Positions 9,010-19,700 of a DNA stretch of 64,000 nucleotides are shown here, one piece after another. The notes below the pieces were generated by a model. That model saw nothing but the letters and a program-made list of their open reading frames with translations. It was not told where the DNA came from and ran no database searches. Made by a program: the position numbers and the translations under genes. The DNA comes from Gammaproteobacteria bacterium. Lineage in GTDB: Bacteria; Pseudomonadota; Gammaproteobacteria; Steroidobacterales; Steroidobacteraceae. Position 1 is the stretch's first letter. Each line of letters opens with the position of its first letter. The stretch is taken from NCBI GenBank assembly GCA_021323735.1, contig JAJPKM010000036.1, positions 186,001-250,000 of the forward strand. Direction: 5' to 3'.

Positions 9010-11361
9010 CTAGCGGCCGGCCGCAGGAACCAGCAGCACGGTGCGCTGCACCACCGTGACGTCGCCATCCTGCGAGCTGGTCGCATTTTTTGGCCGCGCC
9101 TGCTGCAGGGCCTTCCCTTGCGACAGCTCATCGGGAAGCCCGTGGCTCTGGTCGAAGACCATCACCGGGAGCGCCGTTGCGGTGGTATCGAATCCAAACT
9201 GCAGTCCCTCAGGGGGAAGACCCGAAATCGTCAAAACCGTATTGCCGCTGCGAAAAGCATGCAGCTTGGCGCGCAGAGGGCCTATGCGGGTGGCGACCAC
9301 GGCTTCCCGGACATTGGCGTGCGCCGGGAACACCACGAATCCGCTACGCGCGCCGCGCGGGGATTTCATCAGAAGTTCGAAGTGCGTCATGACGGGTGAG
9401 CTGCCGGGTGTCGCGGAGATGCCCGGCGTCGCGGAGAGTTGCGATAGTTCGGGCGCTGCCAAGGGTAGGCTGGGCGCGTCCGCGAAAAATCCCTGCCCGG
9501 GGTAGCCGGCGAAGCGTGCGCGAGGAAGCGGATCGAAGGGTGCAATGCCGGTCATGGCTTCAGGCAAGTCCCGCGACGCAGCCTGAATCCACCAATGTGC
9601 CGCGCCGCGATCGGCATCGATCCAGTATTCGACGTTCAGGCGCTGAGGCGACGCCGCAGAGTACGTCGGAAGGAGCAAGGTGATCCAAATGCCGGCGAAG
9701 GTCACGGCCGAGCCTGTCAGCAGGATGATCCGTGGTGCTTGCGGGGTCGCGTTGGCGAGTAGCGGCAGAAGAAAGCAACCCGTCAAACACAGCACCATGG
9801 TGGTGATGGGCCATGCCAACGCGCCGAGCGCAGAGTACATGAGCAGCAGCAGAGGCAGCAGGACGGCCAGCATGATGAAGCCGGGGGCCAAGGCGACAAA
9901 TTCCAACATTCCCTGAGTAGGCGCGCGGTCTTTGGCGAAGAACAGGCCGCGCAGAGGTGCAAGTGCCGCCGCCAGCGCCCCGAGCAGGAACACGTAACTG
10001 GCTCCCGGAGCCAAGACTGCGCAGGCCATCGAGATCAGTGCCAGGCACGAACTGCCACCCAGCCAAAAGCCCCAGAAGCCGGCGCGGCGAGCGAACCACA
10101 GCGCCACGGCGCCGGTACTCGCGACGGCGAGTGCTGCAAAGCCGATGTGCATCGCCTGGGGATGAGCAATCCAGGAGGGCGCATCGACCGGCGGCAATCT
10201 GCCGAGCACACGGAGCAGTGCGAGGACCGCAAGGCTGAGTGCACCACCCACCGCCACATTGGCCAGCACGCCAATGGCGCCGTATGCGGCCTGGGGCGCA
10301 CGCAGCAGGCCGCGACGAAATAACACGGCCGCCTCGGCCATCAGCAGCAGCCCCGCCAGCAGTGCTGCCGGCAATACCCATGTGGCCGGCCAGACGACGA
10401 CACCGCGTGCGAACACATCGAAGAAAACGGCATCTTGCGCCGGCGGATGCACGTCCGCGGAGTCGGCCAGCGCCAGTACCGCGCTCAAGGCATTGTCGCC
10501 TTGATGCTGCAGCGAGCTCGACGAGGTGTGCGCCAAGCTGTCGAGGGGCGTGTGGTAGTCGGCCACATCGCCGATGAATGCAAAGTTGAATCCTTGATAG
10601 GCGGCGGCCTTGAAGACGGTGAAGTCCGTGTTGTTCGGCAGGGTTTTGTAAACCACGTAGAACAGTGAGTTGCTGATGGGCGTGCGCATCGCCGCCGCAT
10701 AACGCTGCATCAGCCACAGATTGGCCTTCCCCGTTTCAAACATGAGGCTCGGGCCCGACACGCCGCGCGCTTCCATGTTGACCGCGGCCCAGACGTGGGC
10801 CGCCAGCCGGTGTTCGCGAGTGAAAAGCAGCGCGCCGAGCAAGCCTGCCTCCTCGCCGTCGGTGATCAAAAGCACGATCGGGTGGCGGCGGGCAGGCAGT
10901 ACGGTGAGTACCCGAGCGATCTCGAGCAGGCTGGCGACACCCGCGCCATCGTCGGAGGCACCCGGTCCCGCGGGCACAGAATCATAGTGCGCGGCGAGCA
11001 GCACGGCGTCCTTGACGCCTGTCTCGGCCCCATAGGTCGCCACGATGTTCGTGGGCGCGCCGCACCCCCCGAAGTCATTGCAGACGAGGCCGGTTTGCAG
11101 CTCGGCGGTGTATCCCAGTGCTCTCAGACGCAGAACGATGCGCTCGCGGACTTGCGCATTTTCCGCGCTGCCGATCGGATGCGGCACACCACCACCCACC
11201 AGATCATCGAGTATGGCCCGTGCTCTGGCGGCCGAAAAGATCGCCGGCGAAACGCCGGGCCCGAGCGCCGGCGGTATTCGATAGGCCAGCAGCGTGGCCG
11301 TCAGCAGTGCCGCGATGCCGGCGCCGGCCACCCACAGTCCCCGATTGTTGCCCATACCCAC
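9010..11361 (-). CDS. M28-family zinc aminopeptidase with C-terminal membrane domain
   Basis: A 783-residue protein. An N-terminal anchor (about 10-28) leads to a periplasmic M28 peptidase domain (about 45-300) with zinc-ligand motifs AAHYDS (His125), ASDDGAG (Asp137) and DGEEAG (Glu170-171). Then come about eight hydrophobic helices (330-580) and a soluble C-terminal beta-rich domain (600-783). The layout is that of Fxna/endoplasmic-reticulum metallopeptidase-like M28 proteins, which cleave N-terminal residues from peptides. It lies just upstream of nothing cotranscribed except the UrcA intergenic region; the beta-propeller gene ends 7 bp before its start on the same strand, so the two may be cotranscribed. 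Confidence 0.9.
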   Translation of the reverse strand: MGMGNNRGLWVAGAGIAALLTATLLAYRIPPALGPGVSPAIFSAARARAILDDLVGGGVPHPIGSAENAQVRERIVLRLRALGYTAELQTGLVCNDFGGCGAPTNIVATYGAETGVKDAVLLAAHYDSVPAGPGASDDGAGVASLLEIARVLTVLPARRHPIVLLITDGEEAGLLGALLFTREHRLAAHVWAAVNMEARGVSGPSLMFETGKANLWLMQRYAAAMRTPISNSLFYVVYKTLPNNTDFTVFKAAAYQGFNFAFIGDVADYHTPLDSLAHTSSSSLQHQGDNALSAVLALADSADVHPPAQDAVFFDVFARGVVVWPATWVLPAALLAGLLLMAEAAVLFRRGLLRAPQAAYGAIGVLANVAVGGALSLAVLALLRVLGRLPPVDAPSWIAHPQAMHIGFAALAVASTGAVALWFARRAGFWGFWLGGSSCLALISMACAVLAPGASYVFLLGALAAALAPLRGLFFAKDRAPTQGMLEFVALAPGFIMLAVLLPLLLLMYSALGALAWPITTMVLCLTGCFLLPLLANATPQAPRIILLTGSAVTFAGIWITLLLPTYSAASPQRLNVEYWIDADRGAAHWWIQAASRDLPEAMTGIAPFDPLPRARFAGYPGQGFFADAPSLPLAAPELSQLSATPGISATPGSSPVMTHFELLMKSPRGARSGFVVFPAHANVREAVVATRIGPLRAKLHAFRSGNTVLTISGLPPEGLQFGFDTTATALPVMVFDQSHGLPDELSQGKALQQARPKNATSSQDGDVTVVQRTVLLVPAAGR

Positions 11362-11368
11362 GAGGCTT

Positions 11369-12685
11369 CTAATCGATCACCACCGCGTGCGGTTCGCCGC
11401 CCGCGGCGAACGGTGAGCCCGTGATCGGAGTGAGCACCCCGGAAGGTGCGACGGTGTAGGCGGAGACGTCGTTGGAGTTGAAATTCACGGCGTAGAGAAA
11501 TTTACCGGAAGGATCGATCGCCATACCCACGGGCAAAGCCCCTGCGGGCGTCGTCGAGACCAAGATCAGTGCACCGCTGCTCGGCGTGATGGCATAAGTG
11601 GCGACTTGATCCGCGGCCTCGGCGTTGGCCGCGAACAGGTAGCGTCCCGCCGGATCGATGACCAAGGACTCTGGATTGGTGACGGCCGAGAAGGGCGAGC
11701 CGCCGATAGCCGTCAATGCGCCGGTCGTGGCGTTCACCGAATAAGCGGACAGGCTGTTGGCGGCCTCATTGGCAACGAAGGCCCAAGTGTCCGTCGGATC
11801 GATGGCAATCGACAATGGACCCGTTCCTGCGCCGACCGGGGACCCGGATACACCGCTCAAAATGCCGCTGGCCGGATCGATCAGCAATACGGTGACATTG
11901 CCGCCGTTGAAATTGGTGGCGTAGAGAAAATTGCCATTGGGGTCGATGGCCAAGGACACCGGTTCCTGGCCCACGCTGAAAGGAGACCCCGCGACTTGCG
12001 TCAGCGCGCCGTTATCAAGGGCGTAGGCCGACACCGTGTTGGCGGCCAAATTGGCCACATAGAGATAGCGGTCCGTCGGATCGACGACGAGGGCGCCGGG
12101 GCCGGCGCCGGTCGCGACGGGAAAGCCCACCGCCGTCAGAACTCCGGTGCTCGCCGCGATGGAAAATACCGAGACGGTATTCGATCCGTTGTTCGCGACG
12201 AAGAGAAATTGGCCGTCGGGATCGATGGTGAGCGCGGTGGGCGCCGTACCGTTGACCGCGACCGGCGAACCGATGGGCACCAGTGCGCCGCTGGAAGCGA
12301 TGGCATAGGCGGATACCGTGTTCGACTGACGGTCCGCCACATAGGCGAAGCGTCCGGTTTGGCTGCAGGAGACGATGACATGGGTAATGTCCCGCTTGTC
12401 GATGGTGCCGGAACCGTTACGGACCGTGCAAGTTTGCGCCGGATTGGCGGGCTGGGTCTTGACGGTAACGGCATAGGCGGCGTTGTTGTCGAGCCGAGTG
12501 CCGAAGACGAAGCCACCGTTGGCGTTGAAGCCCAGATCGTCGCTGCCGTTGATCTGCAACACGAGGCCGCCGCCGTTTAAGCCCGTCACGGTGCCGCCGA
12601 CGGTGTACTTGGCGCCCCCGCCGATGGGACACCCACACAGCGCGCATCCCAGCGCAGCCACCATCACGAGGTCTTGTATCTTCAT
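11369..12685 (-). CDS. YVTN-type beta-propeller lipoprotein
   Basis: A 438-residue lipoprotein (lipobox ALCGC, Cys at about 17) with a short Ig/CNA-like N-terminal part (25-110, YTVGGTVTGLNGGGLVLQ), then about seven repeats of the form FAYVAD-xx-SNTVSAYAI-x-GAL-x-PxGSPVA. This repeat is a seven-bladed lactonase/YVTN propeller. Related proteins include 6-phosphogluconolactonases, but most surface-lipoprotein versions have no proven enzyme activity. The ATG at 12685 was chosen because it starts the signal peptide. It is 7 bp upstream of the M28 peptidase gene on the same strand, and divergent from the aldo/keto reductase. Confidence 0.88.
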   Translation of the reverse strand: MKIQDLVMVAALGCALCGCPIGGGAKYTVGGTVTGLNGGGLVLQINGSDDLGFNANGGFVFGTRLDNNAAYAVTVKTQPANPAQTCTVRNGSGTIDKRDITHVIVSCSQTGRFAYVADRQSNTVSAYAIASSGALVPIGSPVAVNGTAPTALTIDPDGQFLFVANNGSNTVSVFSIAASTGVLTAVGFPVATGAGPGALVVDPTDRYLYVANLAANTVSAYALDNGALTQVAGSPFSVGQEPVSLAIDPNGNFLYATNFNGGNVTVLLIDPASGILSGVSGSPVGAGTGPLSIAIDPTDTWAFVANEAANSLSAYSVNATTGALTAIGGSPFSAVTNPESLVIDPAGRYLFAANAEAADQVATYAITPSSGALILVSTTPAGALPVGMAIDPSGKFLYAVNFNSNDVSAYTVAPSGVLTPITGSPFAAGGEPHAVVID

Positions 12686-12783
12686 GGGCGCTCCAGCAAC
12701 CGAAGATTCATTGTAAGCTTCGCGTTCGACTTTTTCGTCTGCATTTACCTGACCTTTGCATTTGGACAACCGGAGACTTGGCC

Positions 12784-13824
12784 ATGCGTTATCGCTTGTT
12801 GGGGCAGACTGGACTGTATGTCTCCGAATTGTGCCTGGGCACCATGACCTATGGCGGCGGCAAGGGAATCTGGGAATCCATCGGCAACTTGCAGCAGGAT
12901 GCCGTCGACGAGCAGGTGAAGTTCGCCGTTGATGCGGGTATCAATTTCATCGATACGGCCAATGTGTATTCCACGGGTAAGTCGGAAATCCTGCTCGGGC
13001 AGTCGCTGAAGTCGCTGGGGCTGGCGCGCGATCAACTCATCGTGGCCACGAAAGCCACCGGCTCCATGGATGACTCGCCCAACGGCCGCGGCCAATCGCG
13101 GCACCACTTGTTCAATCAGGTCGATGCCAGCCTCAAACGCCTGCAACTCGACTATATCGACCTGTATCAACTGCATGGGTTCGATCCGCTGACGCCGTTC
13201 GAGGAATCCTTGAGTGCGTTGAATGACCTGGTCCGCTCAGGGAGGGTGCGCTATATCGGTCTTTGCAACATGGCGGCCTGGCAGATCATGAAATCCCTGG
13301 GCGTGTCGGAGCGCTTGAACTTGGCCAAATTCGTCAGCGTGCAGGCCTACTACACCATCGCCGGCCGGGATTTGGAACGGGAATTGGTGCCGCTGATCCA
13401 GGATCAGAAGCTCGGTTTGATGGTCTGGAGTCCGCTGGCCGGCGGTCTGCTGAGCGGGAAATTCGGCAGCGCCGAGGACAAGGGCCCGGCCGGCGCGCGC
13501 CGCGGCGCCTTCGATTTCCCCCTGGTGGACAAGGCGAGGGCCTTCAAGTGCGTCGATGCCATGCGTCCCATGGCCGTTGCGCGGAACGTGTCGGTGGCGC
13601 AGATCGCGCTGGCGTGGCTCCTGGCCAAGCCATTCGTCACAACTGTGATCATAGGCGCAAAATCCATGGAACAATTGCGGGACAATGTCGACTCGACGCG
13701 TGTGCAACTCGACGATGCGGAGCGCCGGCAACTCGACGAAATCAGCGCCTTGCCCGCGGAGTATCCTGCCTGGATGCTGTCCTTCCAAGGCCAGGCCCGC
13801 GCCAAGGCACCCGTCAGGGAGTGA
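12784..13824 (+). CDS. Aldo/keto reductase
   Basis: A 346-residue NADPH-dependent TIM-barrel oxidoreductase of the AKR superfamily, close to the YajO/TAS and Kv-beta-like branch. Visible pieces are the GTMTYGGG start, IDTANVYSTGKSE (Asp and Tyr of the catalytic tetrad), the Lys in IVATKATG, and LYQLHGFDP (His). The NADPH-binding end contains IIGAKSMEQLRDN. It reduces aldehydes or ketones to alcohols in the cytosol; the natural substrate cannot be predicted. A TTG two codons upstream is possible, but the ATG at 12784 fits the family. Confidence 0.93.
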   Translation: MRYRLLGQTGLYVSELCLGTMTYGGGKGIWESIGNLQQDAVDEQVKFAVDAGINFIDTANVYSTGKSEILLGQSLKSLGLARDQLIVATKATGSMDDSPNGRGQSRHHLFNQVDASLKRLQLDYIDLYQLHGFDPLTPFEESLSALNDLVRSGRVRYIGLCNMAAWQIMKSLGVSERLNLAKFVSVQAYYTIAGRDLERELVPLIQDQKLGLMVWSPLAGGLLSGKFGSAEDKGPAGARRGAFDFPLVDKARAFKCVDAMRPMAVARNVSVAQIALAWLLAKPFVTTVIIGAKSMEQLRDNVDSTRVQLDDAERRQLDEISALPAEYPAWMLSFQGQARAKAPVRE

Positions 13825-13894
13825 TGTCGCCGATCTCCGACAACAAGCGGTGAACCAAATGGTGCCGCACCACTCATAAGTGCAAAGGATAACC

Positions 13895-14371
13895 ATGCCG
13901 CTATTTCGACCGAATGACATCAGAATTGCAGCGCACTTAAGTGCGCTGCTGGTTGCCGCGCTGGGGCCGCGCCTGGCCTGCGCCACCTTGGGCGAGCCGG
14001 AGATTACCGTGCAGAGCGATGTCGCGCAGCTTCGCGCATCCATCAAGTCCTCGGAGGATCGCGTTGGGTTTCGCGTGCACGAGATTCAATTGCCCGGAGG
14101 CACCTTGCTGCGCGAGTTCGTCGCGCCGGACGGCAATGTGTTTGCCGTGGCCTGGAACGGGCCCACCAAGCCGGATTTACGCCAAGCGCTGGGCAAGTAT
14201 TTCGACATCTATGCCTCCGCGCCGCGGGCAACTCCCAAGGATCGCCGGCACATGAATATTCAACAGGGGGATCTCATCGTACAGGGCAGCGGCCATATGC
14301 GTGCGCTCTCCGGTCGGGCGTACCTGGCCAGCGCCCTGCCCAGCGGTTTCAATCTCGGAGAATTGCACTGA
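13895..14371 (+). CDS. DUF2844 exported protein
   Basis: A 158-residue protein with a signal peptide (about 30 residues, to LACA) followed by a DUF2844-type sequence: VHEIQLPGGTLLREFVAPDG, VFAVAWNGPTKPDLRQALG and a C-terminal LSGRAYLASALPSGF. The domain has no known activity. The stop codon overlaps the ATG of the next gene by one base (TGATG), so it is translationally coupled to the DUF3443 protein. I recall the pairing of these two families from Burkholderia-type genomes, which suggests one exported complex or maturation pair. The ATG at 13895 is preferred to a GTG five codons upstream. Confidence 0.8.
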   Translation: MPLFRPNDIRIAAHLSALLVAALGPRLACATLGEPEITVQSDVAQLRASIKSSEDRVGFRVHEIQLPGGTLLREFVAPDGNVFAVAWNGPTKPDLRQALGKYFDIYASAPRATPKDRRHMNIQQGDLIVQGSGHMRALSGRAYLASALPSGFNLGELH

Positions 14372-15600
14372 TGGCCTTCATGCGCGCCTTGCGAGTCGGC
14401 CTTGGCGCCGCCATCTGCGTGTCGGCCATCTCCTGCGGTGGCGGGGGCGGTGGAGGCACTACCCCAATTCCGCCGCCGCCTGGGCCCACCGCCAACACGG
14501 CCAGCGTGGTCGTCGATCAAGGCCCCTCGGCCAACAGCGTCAACACGTTATTCACCTCGGTTAAGGTATGCGTGCCGGGCAGCACGACCAGTTGCCAGAC
14601 CATCGATCACATTCAGGTGGACACGGGTTCCTATGGACTGCGGCTCTTGGCCCCGGTGCTGACGCTAACCCTGCCGGTGGAAATGTTGTCGGGTGGCGGC
14701 TCACTGGCCGAGTGCACGCAGTTCGTCGATGGCTACAGCTGGGGACCCGTTGCCTTGGCCGATGTGCAGATGGCGGGCGAGACCGGGAAGTCGGTCCCGG
14801 TTCAAGTGATCGGCGACTCCCGGTTCACGTCGGTGCCTGCGCAATGTTCGAGCACGGGCGGTACCCAAGAGGATACCGTGGCGACCTTCGGTGCCAACGG
14901 AATCCTAGGGATAGGTCCCTTCGAAACGGACTGCGGTGATTGCGATAAGGTCGTGCGGAACATCTACTATGCGTGTGCCACTACCAGCAATTGCGTAGAG
15001 ACTTTGGTGCCGACCGCGATGCAAACAACGAACCCCGTCACGCGTTTCGCCGCCGATAACAACGGCATCATCATCGACCTGCCCACGGTTGCAAATGCCG
15101 GTGCGGTCACGCTCACAGGTTCGCTGATCTTCGGCATCGACACGCAGTCCGACAATAAGTCCGGTACCCAAACCGTGTTGACTGTCGATGGCACGGCGGA
15201 ATTGGCCATGACATTCAACGGTACGACCCTGGCCAACAGCTTCATCGACAGCGGCTCGAACGGCATTTTCTTCGCCGATAGCAACATCGTGACCTGCACC
15301 AACCCAAATATTAATACCTTCTACTGTCCCGCGAATACCCTGACTTTGGGGCTCAGTATCCAGGGCGCCAACGGGGTCATGGTCAACAACCTTACCTTCA
15401 ATGTGGGCGACGCTCAGACGATATTGTCGACGGCGCCGACGAATACGTACTTCGTCCTTCCGGAGCTGGCCGGCACGCTGCCGGCCGGTAACGCAGGCAC
15501 CTTTGACTATGGCTTGGCATTCTTCTATGGCAAGCGCGTCGCAGTCGCCGTAGAGGGCAACAAAACATCGGTGGGAACCGGACCGTACTTCGCGTTCTGA
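14371..15600 (+). CDS. DUF3443 lipoprotein, retropepsin-like
   Basis: A 409-residue lipoprotein (lipobox near AISC, Cys at about 24, then a Gly-rich linker). The body is a DUF3443 domain. It includes HIQVDTGSYGLRLL (about 84-97) and NSFIDSGSNGIFFAD (about 288-302), each with a D-S/T-G core like the two active-site loops of pepsin-type aspartyl proteases. This suggests a bilobal aspartyl-protease fold, although proteolysis has not been established for the family. It is cotranscribed with and coupled to the DUF2844 gene. Confidence 0.85.
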   Translation: MAFMRALRVGLGAAICVSAISCGGGGGGGTTPIPPPPGPTANTASVVVDQGPSANSVNTLFTSVKVCVPGSTTSCQTIDHIQVDTGSYGLRLLAPVLTLTLPVEMLSGGGSLAECTQFVDGYSWGPVALADVQMAGETGKSVPVQVIGDSRFTSVPAQCSSTGGTQEDTVATFGANGILGIGPFETDCGDCDKVVRNIYYACATTSNCVETLVPTAMQTTNPVTRFAADNNGIIIDLPTVANAGAVTLTGSLIFGIDTQSDNKSGTQTVLTVDGTAELAMTFNGTTLANSFIDSGSNGIFFADSNIVTCTNPNINTFYCPANTLTLGLSIQGANGVMVNNLTFNVGDAQTILSTAPTNTYFVLPELAGTLPAGNAGTFDYGLAFFYGKRVAVAVEGNKTSVGTGPYFAF

Positions 15601-15648
15601 GCCGCGCCGCCGCTACCCGCGTCCTGCGAGGCAGGATAGACTGCCTCT

Positions 15649-16695
15649 ATGAACACCACGGCGTATTCCACGGCGGCCGGCACGGGAATTCTGGAGCTCG
15701 AGGTGCAGTCTTCCCTCCAGCTCGCCTCGCAGCCCGCGTTCTGGTGGCAGAGCGTGTTGGGTGTGGTGGGATTCGAAGCGCCACCGCCGCTCGCCCAGGC
15801 GCGCATTCCCGTGACCGCGAGCATGACGCCGTCGCTGGGTGCGCACGATCTATGCGAGGTGTGGCGAGTGACGGCGCCGGGGACTCACTTGTCCAGCGGT
15901 GAATCGGCGCAGGGTCGCCTGCGATACCGCTGGTCGAAGGATCTGTTGTTCGGTTCCATGATCACCACCGAGCAGGCCGGCGCGCGCAGCGAAGCGGAAA
16001 CGCTGCTGCAAACCACTGAGGCTGCCTATCGGGAAATTTTCGACGTTCTCAACAAGACCGGACATGGGCACTTGATCCGCATTTGGAATTATCTGCCGCG
16101 AATCAACGGCCACGCCTGCGGCGATGAGCGCTATCGACATTTCAACTCGGCGCGCCAGACGGCGTTTCGCAAATCGGGGCGTGCCACCATGGGCACCGTG
16201 CCCGCCGCCAGCGCATTGGGCTCGCCCGACGGCAGCCCCATTTCCATTTATTTTCTGGCGGCGCGCGGCGCCCCGCGAATGATCGAAAATCCGCGCCAGA
16301 CCAGTGCCTATCACTACCCACGGAAGTTCGGCAGACACAGTCCGATATTTTCGCGCGCCTGCCTGTGGGGCGAAACGGGGGGCGGTACTTTGTTCGTCTC
16401 CGGCACCGCCAGTATCGTCGGGCACGAAACCATTCATCCGGGGGATGTCGTCGCACAGACGCGCGAAACTATGGTCAATATCACGGCCTTGCTGGCGGAA
16501 GCCAATCGCATCGTGGGTGAGCCCCGTTATTCTCCGCAGGGCCTGACTCTCAAGGTGTATGTGCGCAACCCGTCGGATTTGCCGGCCGTCGAAACCACCT
16601 TGTCGCAGCTGCTCTGCCGGCCGGCGGGCATCGTGTACCTGCAAGCCGACATCTGCCGCGAGGATTTGCTGGTCGAAATCGAAGCGGTCGGCTGA
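15649..16695 (+). CDS. Chorismatase (XanB2 / FkbO / Hyg5 family)
   Basis: A 348-residue cytosolic enzyme matching the length of Xanthomonas XanB2. The C-terminal half carries family motifs: RIWNYLPRINGHACGDERYRHFNSARQ split around residues 150-177, a GTASIVGHETIHPGDV motif at about 257-272, and Q-x-x-E-T-x-x-N. Family members split chorismate into hydroxybenzoate and pyruvate; XanB2 makes both 3- and 4-hydroxybenzoate for xanthomonadin and ubiquinone. No xanthomonadin genes lie nearby, so here it may serve only ubiquinone synthesis or an unlinked pigment pathway. It stands alone, convergent with the tricorn-like gene. Confidence 0.82.
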   Translation: MNTTAYSTAAGTGILELEVQSSLQLASQPAFWWQSVLGVVGFEAPPPLAQARIPVTASMTPSLGAHDLCEVWRVTAPGTHLSSGESAQGRLRYRWSKDLLFGSMITTEQAGARSEAETLLQTTEAAYREIFDVLNKTGHGHLIRIWNYLPRINGHACGDERYRHFNSARQTAFRKSGRATMGTVPAASALGSPDGSPISIYFLAARGAPRMIENPRQTSAYHYPRKFGRHSPIFSRACLWGETGGGTLFVSGTASIVGHETIHPGDVVAQTRETMVNITALLAEANRIVGEPRYSPQGLTLKVYVRNPSDLPAVETTLSQLLCRPAGIVYLQADICREDLLVEIEAVG

Positions 16696-16706
16696 GCGTC
16701 TCCGGC

Positions 16707-16733
16707 GTGTTGCTCGCGGCGGGCGAGCAACAC
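16707..16733. terminator. Bidirectional hairpin between convergent genes
   Basis: An 11-bp perfect stem GTGTTGCTCGC / GCGAGCAACAC with a 5-base loop lies between the chorismatase stop and the tricorn-like gene stop. No long T-run follows, so it may be a weak or Rho-assisted terminator used from both sides. Confidence 0.5.
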
Positions 16734-16774
16734 GGTGAGCTGCGGTGAGCAGTGGGCGCTTCGGGGTTGGCTCG

Positions 16775-19700
16775 CTATGGTGAGTAGGGAAACGCCTTGT
16801 TGGGGTAGGGCGGCGGTCCGGGCATGGGGCGCGGATCGTTGCGTATTTGTTCCTTCAATAGGTCCAGCGCAGCTTTGAGCTGCGCATCGGCGCCTGCAAA
16901 GGTGGCATGGGGAAGATTGTCGACTACGATGTCGGGGTCCACCCCATGGCCTTCGATCAGCCACTTGCCTTCCGGTCCGTAAACTCCGATTTCCGCCGCC
17001 GTGGCGATGCCGCCGTCGGCTTCGAAATTACTGCTGTTGAGCCAAATCTCACCTCCCCAGGTGCGCACGCCGATCGTCTTGCCCAACTTGAAGCGGTGGA
17101 AGCCCTCGGTGAACGCCTCGCCGTCTGATGCAGTGGCTTGATCGCACAATACGACCATGTGTCCGCGAAAAGCGTACTGCATGTTCCATTCGGCCTCGCC
17201 CGCCCGCGGTTGCCAGTAGAACCATGCCTGGCGCAGGAGCTTCTCCAGCAGCCAAGAGTCGATATTTCCGCCGCCGTTGTGGCGCACGTCGATGATGAGG
17301 CCCTGGCGCTTATAGACAGGATAGTATTCGCGCGCCCACTGCGCGATGTCGTTAGCTCCCATCGCGCGCAAATGAACGTAGCCGATCTGGCCGCCGGACT
17401 CCGCATCCACTTTCAGGCGCCGCGTGTATTCCCACTCCGCGTAACGAAGATTGCCCTCGTCGGATGCCTTGACGGGCGTGACGAGCACGTCGCGTGCCTC
17501 GCCCGAGGCGCTCTTGACCCGCAACAGCACCTGCGAACCGGCCTTACCCCGCAGCAGCGCGCGCTCATCGGTCACGCTCAAGGCGCTTTCGCCATTGATG
17601 CTGACGATGATTTCCCCGTCCGTGACGCGGGACTCCGGGCGATCCAGGGGCGGTGCGTTGTTCGGCAAGTCCGGATCGTGCAAATACACGTGCTCCACCA
17701 CGAAACCGCCTGCCTGTTCATCGCGTCTCAGGCGAGCGCCGAGTGCGGCCAGATCGATTTGATCGGCGGGCTTACGGACATCGCCGCCGCGTACGAAGAT
17801 ATGCAAGGCGGACAGCTCACCCACCATTTGCGCGATCACATCGTTCAACTCTTCGCGGTCGGACACCCGATCCACCAGCGGCAGATATCGAGCGCGCATG
17901 GCATTCCAGTCGACACCTTGCATATTGCGGTCATAGAAGTGATCTCTCTCCAGCCGCCACGCATCGGAGAAGATGCCGTGAAAGTCCGCGCGCGGATTGG
18001 TGAAGAAACTCCAAGCCGATAGGTTGATCGTCGCCTTGGCCATTACTTTCGGATCCGCGAAGGCAGCCGCCTTCACGTCGGAGTCGACGATGTAGAAACT
18101 GCGGTCCTTCTCGATCAGCATTTTCTTCCGATCGAGCGAAATTTCATAATGCTTGATGTCGCCGGCGAGGACTTCCAGCTCGTCGCCTTTATTCGCAATA
18201 TCCACGCATTTCAATGTGAGCTTGCGCGGGGCCTCGTCGGATCCGTCCAGCCAGCAAAGACGCTTGTCGGTGATTTGTAGACTGTCGTAGTTGCCCGCGG
18301 GTACCGGGATCTCGCTCAATCGCAGTGCCAGATCGGCGAAGTCGATCTTCACCTCTTTGCTTGGCTTAGGTGCTGAGGCCCCCGGCGGCTCGCCCCTCGC
18401 TTTGGAATTGGCGGTCTTGATGTCCGAGGACTTTGCAGCGAGTTTTGCGTCTGCGGATTTGTCCTCGTCCTTTACCGCTGAATCCGGCTTGGCAGGCGCG
18501 TCCGTCTTGGCAGGAGAATCAGGGTGTAGCTCGTCGGGTGGCAGGAAGGGCGAGCGCAGCCCCTGAGTCAGGGCGAGTTCGTAGATTCTTACCGGACGAT
18601 CGAAATGCGGTTCGGGTTGGCGCGCCCCCCAAGGCGACTCGACCGTGGTCTTGAGAGATCGGTCGGAGAGGAAGTACAGCCACTTGCCGTCGGTGCTCCA
18701 CGCGGGACTCATGCTGTTGTAGCGGTCGGAGGTGATGGCTCGAATCGCGCCCGACGCCACGTTGAAAACGCTGATCTGCAAGAATTGATTGGCAGCGGGT
18801 TGCACGAAGCTGAGCCAGCGGCTGTCCGGCGACCAAGTCAAACCGTTGAAATCGCCGAATCGGGATTGAGCAATGCGCTTATCCTGTTTCGTGCCGATGT
18901 CATAGAGCCACAGTTGCTGATCCTTGTCCGAATGCGCCAGCCAGCGGCCATCCGGCGACGGTACGCCATCCCGCCGCATGACTTTCGAATTGCGGGTCCA
19001 TTGCTGCGCGGCGCCCGTACCGTTCGCCGGGAATTTCCAGAATTCATTCTCGCCGCTCTCCGTCGAGATCGCGATGACATCCTTGCCGTCCGGCAGGAAT
19101 CTGGCTTCCCGATAGCGAACACCCGGATTGCCGGCGACCTTGATGATGCGTCCGTTTTTCGCAGGCAGCGTAAAGACCTCGCCGCGCGCGGTGAAAATGG
19201 CGCGTGCGCCATCCGGGGAGATGTGGACGCTGGTCAGGTAGTTGAGCGGTGCCTTGACCCAGTGCTCGCGCAGCTGATCGAAGTCCGACACAGTCGATAT
19301 GGGAATCATTTCCTCGCGACCGGTCTTCAAATCGAGCGACCACAGATCGGCGCCGCAGGCATAGACCACGCGCCCTTCCGACAGCGAGGCGCTGGCGATG
19401 TCGAAACCACGCTGGTGGCTTTCCTGCTTCAGATCGCGGCCTTCGGCGCCCATGGAGTAGACATTCATGACCCCGTCACGGTCCGACAGGAAGTACACGC
19501 GCCCGTTCCAGTACATCGGATTGCGCGACGTACCCGCCCAATCGGCCGTCAGCGGCGTAGCCTCGCCGCTGCCGTCGAAGCGCCAGAGCGTTTCATTGAG
19601 CCCGCCTTGGTAGCGTTTGGTGAAACTCGGCTGTTTTTTCCACCGGGTGAAGAAAAGCGAGTGGCCATCGGAGGAGTAGGCTGCCTCCGATCCTTCGGCC

